The position numbers and the translations under genes are program-made. Under the pieces are notes generated by a model. That model was not told the DNA's origin. It saw only the letters and a list, made by a program, of their open reading frames with translations, and searched no databases. A stretch of DNA of 64,000 bases from CAYLPT01 sp964385645 (GTDB taxonomy: Bacteria > Armatimonadota > Hebobacteria > Hebobacterales > Hebobacteraceae): assembly GCA_964385645.1 (NCBI GenBank), contig CAYLPT010000188.1, positions 1 to 64,000 on the forward strand, read 5' to 3'. Shown one piece after another: positions 55,305-63,264 of this stretch; the stretch's first letter is position 1; each line of letters begins with the position of its first letter.

Positions 55305-56339
55305 TCAGCGCGTGTAGCCCGAGGAGGCCTCGGTGGGCGCGGACACGAGGCCGGCGGGGACCTTGTCGAGCAGATCGAGGTACAGCCCGGTGCCGACGGC
55401 GACGCAGGTGAGCGGGTCCTCGGCGACGTGGACTGGCACATCGGTCTGGGCTTCGATGAGCCGGTCGAGGCCCCGCAGCAGCGCACCACCGCCGGTGAGC
55501 GTGATGCCCTTCTCGACGATGTCAGCGGCCAGCTCGGGGGGAGTGCGCTCGAGCACCGCGCGCACCCGCTCGACGAGGGCGGCGACAGGCTCGGCAAGCG
55601 CCTCCCGCACCTCCTCGGAGCTGATCTCGACGGTCTTGGGCAGCCCGCTGACGGCATCGCGGCCCTTCACGGTCATGCTGCTCTCGTTGGGAAGGGGATA
55701 GGCGGAGCCGATCCTGATCTTCACCTCCTCCGCGGTTCGCTCGCCCACCACCAGGTTGTAGGCGCGCTTGATCTGGCGGACGATCATGGCGTCCATCTCC
55801 GCGCCGCCGATGCGGATGGACTCGCTGAGGACGATGCCGCCGAGGGAGATGACCGCGATGTCGGTGGTGCCGCCGCCCACGTCCACGACCAGGTGACCGG
55901 TCGGGGCGGTGACCTCGAGGCCGGCGCCGATGGCCCCGGCCATGGGCTCCTCGATGGGGATGGCGCGCTTGGCGCCGGCCGCCAGCGCGGCCTCCACCAC
56001 CGCCCGCTTCTCGACGCTGGTGGCGCCCGAGGGCACGCAGATGCACACCTGGGGCCGGAAGAAGCGCCGCCTGCCGCACACCCGGACCAGCAGATGCCGG
56101 AGCATCTTCTGGGTGATCGTGAAGTTCGCGATCACCCCGTCCTGAAGCGGCCTCACGGCCTCGATCGGCCCCGGCGTGCGGCCGATCATGTCCCGCGCTT
56201 CCTCGCCCATGGCCACGATCTCGCCGTTTGACACCGCGACAACGGAGGGCTCGCGCACCACGATCCCCCGCCCCTTCACGTACACCAGCAGGTTCGACGT
56301 GCCCAGGTCTATCCCGACCGCTTTGCCCATGCCGAGCAT
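55305..56339 (-). CDS. mreB: Rod-shape actin MreB/Mbl
   Basis: The 344-residue protein is an actin-fold MreB with VGIDLGTSNLLVYV (phosphate 1), PSGATSVEKRAV, IEEPMAGAIGAGL, VVDVGGGTTDIAVISLG (phosphate 2) and ITLTGGGALLRGLD (adenosine). It forms filaments that guide side-wall synthesis. It starts directly after the murA stop with no gap, so it belongs to the atp-murA-mreB transcript. No mreC or mreD follows in the window; the M48 gene converges on it. Confidence 0.93.
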   Translation of the reverse strand: MLGMGKAVGIDLGTSNLLVYVKGRGIVVREPSVVAVSNGEIVAMGEEARDMIGRTPGPIEAVRPLQDGVIANFTITQKMLRHLLVRVCGRRRFFRPQVCICVPSGATSVEKRAVVEAALAAGAKRAIPIEEPMAGAIGAGLEVTAPTGHLVVDVGGGTTDIAVISLGGIVLSESIRIGGAEMDAMIVRQIKRAYNLVVGERTAEEVKIRIGSAYPLPNESSMTVKGRDAVSGLPKTVEISSEEVREALAEPVAALVERVRAVLERTPPELAADIVEKGITLTGGGALLRGLDRLIEAQTDVPVHVAEDPLTCVAVGTGLYLDLLDKVPAGLVSAPTEASSGYTR

Positions 56340-57695
56340 CTAGCTCCCCTCCCCCGCGGGCGCGTCGCCCGCGTCAGTCTCTTCCCCGCCCACCGGCGCC
56401 ATCTCTGCGCCCAGCGCGCGCAGCTTTCCCTCCAGATCCTCATAGCCGCGCGCCACGAACCTCCTGCCGCGCACTATGCTCTCTCCCTCCGCGCCGAGGG
56501 CCGCCACCACGAGGGCGGCCGCGTCGCGGATGTTCCTGCCTTCCACGGCCGCCCCCCGGAGCCCTGGCACGCCGTGCACCACGGCAGTGCGCGGGCCCCG
56601 CAATTCGATGCGCGCCCCCATCTTCGCCAGTTGCTCGACATGCTGGAGCCGCCGGTCGAAGATGCCCTCCGTGATCGTGCTCGCGCCCTCCGCGGTCGCC
56701 AGGACCGCCGCCAGCGGCGGCTGAAGGTCGGTCGGGAAGCCTGGATAGGGTGCGGTGACCACCGTCACCGCACCGGGCCGCCTGGCGCACGCCGCTCGCA
56801 CCCCCTCCGGGGTCTCGGACACCTCGACCCCCGCCTCCCGCAGGACCTCGCAGACCGCCGCCAGCTCCCGCATCGAGACGCCCTCGGCCACCACCTCGCC
56901 CCGGGTAGCGACGCCGGCGCACAGCAGCGTGCCGGCCTCAAGCCGGTCGCCGTTCACGGCGTGCGCGGTCCCCGCGAGGGAGGGGACGCCGTGGACGACC
57001 AGGCTCGGCCCGCCCACCCCCTCGATGCGCGCCCCGGCGGCGCGCAGGAAGGAGCAGAAGGAGACCACGTCCGGCTCCTCCGAGGCGCCCTCGATCAGTG
57101 TCGTGCCTCTGGCCAGCGCGGCCGCCATGAGCAAGCTGAAGGTCGCCCCTGGACTCCGGTAGCGGGGGTCGAGCGCCACCCGGCCCCCAACCAGCTCCTT
57201 CGCCCAGGCCTCGATCCGGCCCTTGCGGGCCCGCGCCTCGAGGCCGAGGGCCTCCAGCCCGGAGAGGATGTAGTCCACCGGCCGCTCGCCGATGTCGCAC
57301 CCACCTGGCAGCGGGACTTCGACACACCCCAGGCGCGCGACGATGGGGGCAAGCAGGTAGTGTGAGGCGCGCATGAGCCTCACCAGGTCGGCCGGGGCGC
57401 GGTGGGTGGTCAGCCCCCGGTTGACGATTCGCAGGCCGCCGTCGGGCGTCTCTCCGACCTCGAGGCCGAAGGCCCGCAGCAGCGCCAGCATGGTGTCTAC
57501 GTCGGCGATGCGGGGCACGTTGTAGAGGGTCGTCTCGCCGTCCAGCAGGAGCGCGGCGGCCAGCGTCGGCAGGGAGCCGTTCTTGCTCCCGGAGACGCGC
57601 ACCCGGCCGTGCAGAGGCCGACCGCCGGCGATCCGCCAGCCTGCTGCCGCCGACTGCGCGGGCGTCGTCGCTCCTGTGCGCTCGGGCCTGCTCAA
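56340..57695 (-). CDS. murA: UDP-GlcNAc enolpyruvyl transferase MurA
   Basis: The 451-residue protein catalyses the first committed step of peptidoglycan synthesis. It has VSGSKNGSLPTLAAALL (substrate Lys-Asn) and the active-site loop LPGGCDIGERPVDY with the phosphomycin-target Cys, so it should be fosfomycin-sensitive. The start is a TTG at 57695 that overlaps the atpC stop (TTGA); the longer upstream frame is low-complexity shadow of atpC and is rejected. The TTG start and coupling imply translation depends on atpC. Confidence 0.88.
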   Translation of the reverse strand: MSRPERTGATTPAQSAAAGWRIAGGRPLHGRVRVSGSKNGSLPTLAAALLLDGETTLYNVPRIADVDTMLALLRAFGLEVGETPDGGLRIVNRGLTTHRAPADLVRLMRASHYLLAPIVARLGCVEVPLPGGCDIGERPVDYILSGLEALGLEARARKGRIEAWAKELVGGRVALDPRYRSPGATFSLLMAAALARGTTLIEGASEEPDVVSFCSFLRAAGARIEGVGGPSLVVHGVPSLAGTAHAVNGDRLEAGTLLCAGVATRGEVVAEGVSMRELAAVCEVLREAGVEVSETPEGVRAACARRPGAVTVVTAPYPGFPTDLQPPLAAVLATAEGASTITEGIFDRRLQHVEQLAKMGARIELRGPRTAVVHGVPGLRGAAVEGRNIRDAAALVVAALGAEGESIVRGRRFVARGYEDLEGKLRALGAEMAPVGGEETDAGDAPAGEGS

Positions 57696-58111
57696 GCCGA
57701 CCTCCCGTGCCTGCGGGCGACCCGCAGCCGGTTGAGCGCGCGCCGCAGGGCGGCCTCCGCCCGCGCCAGGTCCACCTCGGGCCCGCCCGATTCGAGCCTG
57801 CGCTCCGCACGCTCCCTCGCCGCCTCCGCCCGCGCCAGGTCCACCTCGCCTGCCTCCTCCGCCGCATCCACCAGCACCGTGACCCCCTCCCACGTCACCT
57901 CGAGAAACCCGCGCGAGACCGCGTAGTACGCCTCCCTTCCATCGCCATCGCGCACCACGATCTCCCCGGGCGCCAACTCGGCCACCAGGGGCGCGTGCCG
58001 CGCCAGTACGCCGAAGGTGCCCTCTCGGCCCGGGGCGACGAGGCTGACCACTCGCGTCTCGAGCACCACCCGGTCAGGCGCGATGATGGCTAGCTCATAG
58101 GGCGGCGGCAT
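57692..58111 (-). CDS. atpC: ATP synthase epsilon subunit
   Basis: The 139-residue protein has the N-terminal beta-sandwich (ELAIIAPDRVVLETRVVSLVAPGREGTFGVLARHAPLVA region) and a C-terminal helical hairpin. The hairpin carries EVDLARAEAA twice, 23 residues apart, with the DNA identical over 27 bases (57753-57779 and 57822-57848). Epsilon inhibits ATP hydrolysis and links the c-ring to gamma. Its start overlaps the end of atpD by 17 bp. Confidence 0.9.
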   Translation of the reverse strand: MPPPYELAIIAPDRVVLETRVVSLVAPGREGTFGVLARHAPLVAELAPGEIVVRDGDGREAYYAVSRGFLEVTWEGVTVLVDAAEEAGEVDLARAEAARERAERRLESGGPEVDLARAEAALRRALNRLRVARRHGRSA

Positions 58112-59534
58112 GGCCCTCGCTCCGCGACATCTGCTGCGCCCGCTCCACCGCCTCCTCTATGCCCCCCACCATGTAGAAGGCCCGCTCGGGCAGGTTGTCG
58201 TGCTGTCCGTCCACGATCTCCTTCAGCCCGCGGATGGTCTCCCGCAGCGGCACATAGCGGCCGGGCCGGCCGGTGAAGGGCTCGGCGACGAAGAAGGGCT
58301 GGGACAGGAAGCGCTCGATCCGGCGCGCCCGCGCCACGATCAGGCGGTCCTCGTCCGACAGGTCCTGCACGCCGAGGATGGCGATGATGTCCTGCAGATC
58401 TCGGTAGCGCTGGAGGACGCCCTGCACGCGCCGGGCGACCGCGTAGTGCTCCGCGCCCACCACCGCCGGGTCGAGGATGCGGGAGGTCGAGCGCAGCGGG
58501 TCCACGGCCGGGTAGATGCCGCGCTCGGAGATGCGGCGATCGAGCACCGTGGTCGCATCCAGGTGGGCCATCGCGGCTGCGGGGGCCGGGTCGGTGATGT
58601 CGTCGGCGGGCACGTAGATGGCCTGCAGGGAGGTGATCGAGCCGCGCCGGGTGGAGGTGATGCGCTCCTGGAGCGCGCCCATCTCGTAGGCCAGGGTCGG
58701 CTGGTAGCCCACGGCCGAGGGCATCCGCCCCAGCAGCGCGGATACCTCGGAGCCCGCCTGCACGAACCGGAAGATGTTGTCAATGAACAGCAGCACGTCC
58801 TGTCCCTGCACATCGCGGAAGTGCTCGGCCAGCGTGAGCGCCGTGAGGGGCGCCCGCAGCCTGGCCCCGGGCGGCTCGTTCATCTGCCCGAACACCAGAG
58901 CGGCGCGGGCGATCACCCCCGTCTCCCTCATCGTCAGCCACAGGTCGTTGCCCTCGCGCGTGCGCTCCCCCACACCCGCGAACACCGAGATGCCGCCGTG
59001 CTGCTTGGCCATGTTGTGGATCAGCTCGGTCAGCAGCACCGTCTTGCCCACCCCCGCGCCGCCGAAGAGCCCCACCTTGCCCCCTCGCGGGTAGGGCGCG
59101 AGCAGGTCCACCACCTTGAAGCCGGTCTCGTAGATCTCGGTCCTCACCTCCTGGTCCTCGAAGCCAGGCGGGGGCCGATGGATCGCCAGGCGCTCCTCGG
59201 TCTCCACGGGTCCGAGCCCGTCAATGGGGTCGCCGAGCACGTTCAGCACGCGCCCGAGCACCGCCGGGCCCACCGGCACGGTGATGGGCGCGCCCGTGTT
59301 GCGCACGGCCATCCCCCGCACCAGCCCCTCCGTCGGCGCCATCGCCACACACCTCACCGTCTCGTTGCCCAGGTGCTGGGCCACCTCGAGCACCAGCCGC
59401 TGAGTCTCCCCGCCGCGGGTGAGGGTCACCTCGAGGGCGTCCCGGATCTCCGGCAGCGCGTCGGCCGGGAAGCGCGCGTCCACGACCGGCCCCACCACCT
59501 GCACGACGGTACCCTGGGAGCGCTCCCCGGCCAT
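58095..59534 (-). CDS. atpD: ATP synthase beta subunit
   Basis: The 479-residue protein is the catalytic F1 subunit. Walker A GGAGVGKTVLLTELI (near residue 155), the catalytic Glu in GVGERTREGNDL, Walker B DVLLFIDNIFRF and the ALGRMPSAVGYQPTL-type segment (here LLGRMPSAVGYQP) are present, with the DELSEED-like region shown as DEDRLIV. Length is normal. It lies three bases after atpG and overlaps atpC. Confidence 0.95.
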   Translation of the reverse strand: MAGERSQGTVVQVVGPVVDARFPADALPEIRDALEVTLTRGGETQRLVLEVAQHLGNETVRCVAMAPTEGLVRGMAVRNTGAPITVPVGPAVLGRVLNVLGDPIDGLGPVETEERLAIHRPPPGFEDQEVRTEIYETGFKVVDLLAPYPRGGKVGLFGGAGVGKTVLLTELIHNMAKQHGGISVFAGVGERTREGNDLWLTMRETGVIARAALVFGQMNEPPGARLRAPLTALTLAEHFRDVQGQDVLLFIDNIFRFVQAGSEVSALLGRMPSAVGYQPTLAYEMGALQERITSTRRGSITSLQAIYVPADDITDPAPAAAMAHLDATTVLDRRISERGIYPAVDPLRSTSRILDPAVVGAEHYAVARRVQGVLQRYRDLQDIIAILGVQDLSDEDRLIVARARRIERFLSQPFFVAEPFTGRPGRYVPLRETIRGLKEIVDGQHDNLPERAFYMVGGIEEAVERAQQMSRSEGHAAAL

Positions 59535-59537
59535 GGT

Positions 59538-60374
59538 TCAGCCTGCCCCCGCGCCCTCGGCGGCGCCGATGACCTCCATCAGCTCCTCCGTGATCGCCGC
59601 CTGCCGAGCCTTGTGATAGCTGAGGGTCAGCTCCCGCGCCATGCGCTCCGCGTTCTCCGTGGCCTCGGTCATGGCCAACACCCGCGCCGCCTGCTCGCTG
59701 GCCGAGGCCTCCAGCACGACCCCCAGGAGCTCGCTCCGCAGGTAGCGCGATAGGAGCCCCTCCAGGAGCGCCGGCGCCGGCGGCTCGAAGATGATGTAGG
59801 GCGGCAAGTACTGCGCCTCCAGAGTGACTGGCAGGAGCTCATCCGCCCTCAGCCGCGAGCGCATCTCCCCCAGGAACTCCGTGTAGACTACCACGACTCG
59901 CTCAAGCTCCCCGCGCCGGAAGCGCTCGCCAATCCGGCACGCGGCCTGGGCGATGGCCGCGGCATCAGGTCGCGGCCCCACGGGCGCCACCTGGTCAACG
60001 ACCTCGTAGCCGCGCTCCCGCATTCGCTGCAGCGCTCTTCTGCCCACTGCCACCACCACAGCCTCCTCCGGCGGAGCCTCCGCCACCGCTCGTCGCACGA
60101 CGTTGGCGCTGTAGCCGCCGGCGAGGCCGCGGTCGCCGGCCACCACGACGAGCATGGTCCGCCCACCCGCCGGCCAGGCGAGGAAGGGATGGTCGCGCGT
60201 CGTCGCCACCACCCGGCCCACGAGCGCCCGCAGGCGTCGCCGGTAGGGGCGCGTCGCCCGCAGGCGCTCCTCCGCGCGGCGAAGCCGGATGGAGGCCACC
60301 GTCTTCATCGCCCGGCAGGTCTGCTCGAGTCCGCGGACGGTGCGGATGTGTTGCCTGATGTCCCGCAGCGACAT
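59538..60374 (-). CDS. atpG: ATP synthase gamma subunit
   Basis: The 278-residue protein is the rotor shaft. It has the typical N-terminal helix SLRDIRQHIRTVRGLEQTCRAMKTVASIRLRRAE region and C-terminal NAERMARELTLSYHKARQAAITEELMEVIGAAEG end; the middle Rossmann-like part has VVAGDRGLAGGYSANVVRR. Its ATG overlaps the atpA stop by one base (TGATG). Confidence 0.93.
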   Translation of the reverse strand: MSLRDIRQHIRTVRGLEQTCRAMKTVASIRLRRAEERLRATRPYRRRLRALVGRVVATTRDHPFLAWPAGGRTMLVVVAGDRGLAGGYSANVVRRAVAEAPPEEAVVVAVGRRALQRMRERGYEVVDQVAPVGPRPDAAAIAQAACRIGERFRRGELERVVVVYTEFLGEMRSRLRADELLPVTLEAQYLPPYIIFEPPAPALLEGLLSRYLRSELLGVVLEASASEQAARVLAMTEATENAERMARELTLSYHKARQAAITEELMEVIGAAEGAGAG

Positions 60375-61906
60375 CAGGCGGCCTCCCCGCGGCGTTGGCC
60401 TGCCGGCGCGCGGCCCCGGTACTCCTCGATGGCGTCCCTCAGGCCGCGCTCAATCTCGTCGTCCAGGTCCCCGGTTGCCTGGATGCGAGACAAGACACCG
60501 GGGCGCTCCTCTCGGACGAAGGCGAGCAGACCGGCGACGAAGCTCTGCACCTGCTCGATGGCTACGTCGTCGAGGTAGCCCTGGGTGCCCGCGTAGATCG
60601 CGACCACCTGCTCGGCGAGAGGCATGGGCGCATACTGAGGTTGCTTGAGCAGCTCCATCATGCGATCGCCGTGGGCTAGCTGCTCGCGGGTGGCCGGCTC
60701 CAGCTCGGCGGCGAACTGGGAGAAGGCGTGCAGCTCCTGGTAGTAGGCGAGCTCGAGCCGAAGCATCCCCGCCACCCGCTTCATGGCCGGCGCCTGGGCC
60801 GCCCCCCCGACGCGGGACACCGACAGGCCCACGTTCATGGCGGGCCGCAGGCCGGCGAAGAACAGATCGGACTCGAGGTAGATCTGTCCGTCCGTGATGG
60901 AGATGATGTTGGTGGGGATGTAGGCTGAGTAGTCGCCCTCCTGGGTCTCGACGACGCAGAGCGCGGTGAGGGAGCCTCCGCCCCGCGCATCGCTCAACTT
61001 CGCGGCCCGCTCGAGCAGGTGGGCGTGGAGGTAGAAGATGTCTCCGGGGAAGGCCTCCCGACCCGGGGGCCGGCGGAGCAGCAGGCTGATCTGGCGGTAG
61101 GCGTGGGCGTGCTTAGTGAGGTCGTCGTAGATGACCAGCGCGTGTTCGCCGCGGTCGCGGAAGTACTCCCCGATGGAGCAGCCGGCGAAGGGCGCGAGGT
61201 ACTGCTGGGCGGCGGGGTCGCTCGCCGCGGCGACGACGATGGTGGTGTAGTCCATCGCGCCGTGCTGCTCCAGCACGTGCGCGAGCCGCGCCACCGCGGC
61301 CAGCCGCTGCCCGATGGCCACGTAGATGCAGTAGCAGCCCTGGCCGCGCTGGTTGATGATGGTGTCTACGGCGATCGCCGTCTTGCCCGTCTGGCGGTCG
61401 CCCACGATGAGCTCCCGCTGCCCCCGGCCCAGGGGCGTGATAGCGTCCACCGCCTTCAGGCCGGTCTGGAGCGGCTCGTTGACCGGCTGACGCTCCGCCA
61501 CCCCGGGCGCGCGCGCCTCCAGGGGGCGAAACTCGCGGGCGGATATGGGCCCCCGGTCGTCCAGGGGCTGCCCGAGCGCGTTCACCACTCGCCCGATGAG
61601 GGGCTCCCCCACCGGCACCTGCACGATGCGCCCCGTCGTCTTGGCGAGGTCGCCCTCCTTCACATCGCGGTCCTGCCCCAGCAGTATGCACCCGACGTTG
61701 TCCTCCTCGAGGTTGTGGGCCAGCCCATAGATGCCGCCGGCGAACTCGATCATCTCCCCCATCATGGCATCGTGCAGCCCATAGACGCGGGCGACCCCGT
61801 CACCGACCTGGAGGACCCGACCGACCGAGCGCACCTCTGGCTCGACGCCGAGCCTCTCGATCTCCTCGCGGAGGACCGCGCTCACCTCGTCGGGCCGGAT
61901 GCTCAC
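60374..61906 (-). CDS. atpA: ATP synthase alpha subunit
   Basis: The 510-residue protein has the non-catalytic nucleotide site: Walker A GDRQTGKTAIAVDTI (near residue 170), ALVIYDDLTKHAHAYRQISLLLRRPPGREAFPGD region, and the VGLSVSRVGGAAQ motif with the arginine finger. The start is GTG 61906, which overlaps the atpH stop (GTGA); the frame upstream is shadow of atpH. Length matches the family. Confidence 0.95.
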   Translation of the reverse strand: MSIRPDEVSAVLREEIERLGVEPEVRSVGRVLQVGDGVARVYGLHDAMMGEMIEFAGGIYGLAHNLEEDNVGCILLGQDRDVKEGDLAKTTGRIVQVPVGEPLIGRVVNALGQPLDDRGPISAREFRPLEARAPGVAERQPVNEPLQTGLKAVDAITPLGRGQRELIVGDRQTGKTAIAVDTIINQRGQGCYCIYVAIGQRLAAVARLAHVLEQHGAMDYTTIVVAAASDPAAQQYLAPFAGCSIGEYFRDRGEHALVIYDDLTKHAHAYRQISLLLRRPPGREAFPGDIFYLHAHLLERAAKLSDARGGGSLTALCVVETQEGDYSAYIPTNIISITDGQIYLESDLFFAGLRPAMNVGLSVSRVGGAAQAPAMKRVAGMLRLELAYYQELHAFSQFAAELEPATREQLAHGDRMMELLKQPQYAPMPLAEQVVAIYAGTQGYLDDVAIEQVQSFVAGLLAFVREERPGVLSRIQATGDLDDEIERGLRDAIEEYRGRAPAGQRRGEAA

Positions 61907-62457
61907 CGCCCGGACCCCTGCGCGCCGACCAGCCTCTCCCGCAGGCGCGCCAGCCGCCCAGCCGCGCTGCCGTCCACGAGCCGGTCGCCCACCCGCACCA
62001 CCACGCCCGCCAGCACGCTGGCATCCACCCGGGCCTCGAGCTCGATCCGCATGCCCGTCATCCGCGCGAGCGCCGCCGCGAGTCGGCGGCGCTGCTGGGC
62101 GGTGAGGGGCACTGCAGTGAGCGCCTCCGCCCGCAGCAGCCCCGCTCGGGCGTCGGCCAGCTCGCCGAAGCGCTCCGCGACGCTCGCCAGCTCCTCGCCC
62201 CGCCCATGCCGCACCAGGGCGCACACCAGGCCCACCAACAGGTCGCTGAACGCGCCCTCCAAGGCCGCCCGTGCCAGCTCCACCCTCCGTGCGAGGGGCA
62301 CCTCCGGCCGCGTCAGCGCGAGCGAAAGCTCCGGCGCGACCTGCGCCAGGCGCACTAGCTGGGCCAGCTCGCCCCGCACCCGGGCCACCTCCCCCCGCTC
62401 GGCCGCCAGGTCAAGGAGGGCCTCGGCGTAGCGGGAGGCGGCGCGACGGTCTGTCAC
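61903..62457 (-). CDS. atpH: ATP synthase delta subunit
   Basis: The 184-residue protein is the OSCP/delta stalk subunit: RYAEALLDLAAERGEVARVRGEL at the N-terminus, and the C-terminal DASVLAGVVVRVGDRLVDGSAAGRLARLRERL strand-helix end. It ties b to the top of F1. It overlaps both atpF and atpA by four bases. Confidence 0.92.
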   Translation of the reverse strand: MTDRRAASRYAEALLDLAAERGEVARVRGELAQLVRLAQVAPELSLALTRPEVPLARRVELARAALEGAFSDLLVGLVCALVRHGRGEELASVAERFGELADARAGLLRAEALTAVPLTAQQRRRLAAALARMTGMRIELEARVDASVLAGVVVRVGDRLVDGSAAGRLARLRERLVGAQGSGR

Positions 62458-62960
62458 GGCTCCTGCTCCAGGCTGGCGATGAAGTCGTCCACGGCCTGGC
62501 GGTGCTGCTGCTCGTCGAGGCGCTGGAGCACCGCGCGGCTGGCGGCGAGCAGGGCCAGATCCACCACTCGGCGGCGCAGCTCGGCGGTGGCGCGCGCGCG
62601 CTCCAGGGCGATGGCCGCCCGCGCTCGCTCGCGCAGCCGCTGCCCGTCTTCACGGGCTTCCTGTAGGATCTGCGCGCGCGCCTGCTCGGCCTCCCGGATC
62701 GCGCGGCGGAGTTGTTCACGGGCCTCCTCTTGGGCCTGCGCGAGCACCTTCGCCCTCTCAGCCTCAATGGCGGCGAGCTGGCGCTTGGCCTCCTCGCCGG
62801 CCGCGAAGGCGGCGTCAATCTGGCGCTCTCGACGGCGCATGACGCTCAGCAGCGGGCCGAACAGGAGCCGCTTGAGCACCAGGTAGAGGAGCGCGAAGCC
62901 GAGCACCTGGAGCGCGAGGACATAGGGGTCTATCTCGAGCGGACTGAGGGTTGGTTCCAT
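62454..62960 (-). CDS. atpF: ATP synthase b subunit
   Basis: The 168-residue protein has one N-terminal membrane helix (VLALQVLGFALLYLVLKRLLF) and a long Ala/Glu/Arg-rich coiled coil that forms the peripheral stalk. Its ATG follows atpE by 24 bases, and it overlaps atpH by four. No second b-type gene is seen, so it is probably a homodimer. Confidence 0.92.
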   Translation of the reverse strand: MEPTLSPLEIDPYVLALQVLGFALLYLVLKRLLFGPLLSVMRRRERQIDAAFAAGEEAKRQLAAIEAERAKVLAQAQEEAREQLRRAIREAEQARAQILQEAREDGQRLRERARAAIALERARATAELRRRVVDLALLAASRAVLQRLDEQQHRQAVDDFIASLEQEP

Positions 62961-62984
62961 CGCGCCGGCTCCCGTGCTCCGTGC

Positions 62985-63254
62985 TCAGCGGCCGCCCAGC
63001 GCCCTGAGCGCCTCCGCCGCGGGCGGCAGTTTGGCGGACAGCAACAGGCCCAGGACCAAGGCGTAGATGATCATGGACTCGATGAACGCAAGGCCCAGGA
63101 TCAGCAGGGTGAACAGCCGGCCGCCCGCCTCCGGTTGCCGCCCCGTCGCCTCGAGCGCCGCGACCACCGCGCGGCCCTGAGCTATGCTGCCGGCGACGGC
63201 TGCTACCGCGACCGTGCCCCCCGAGACCAGGGCCAGCCCGAACAGATAGAGCAT
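62985..63254 (-). CDS. atpE: ATP synthase c subunit with Na+-type ligand set
   Basis: The 89-residue protein has two membrane helices joined by the GRQPEAGG loop. Helix 1 has a Gln (SIAQGRAVV) and helix 2 has Glu-Ser with a Tyr four residues after the Ser (FIESMIIYALV). These line up with Gln32, Glu65, Ser66 and Tyr70 of the Na+-binding c-ring of Ilyobacter; the fifth ligand, Thr67, is Met here. ATG 63254 has a GGAG-type site; the longer frame upstream is shadow. It lies 10 bp after atpB. Confidence 0.9.
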   Translation of the reverse strand: MLYLFGLALVSGGTVAVAAVAGSIAQGRAVVAALEATGRQPEAGGRLFTLLILGLAFIESMIIYALVLGLLLSAKLPPAAEALRALGGR

Positions 63255-63264
63255 CTCCTTCTCC

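Noticed and set aside
57696..57893. N-terminal extension of murA
   Set aside because: The 66 extra residues are Gly/Arg low-complexity shadow of atpC; the TTGA overlap gives a better start.
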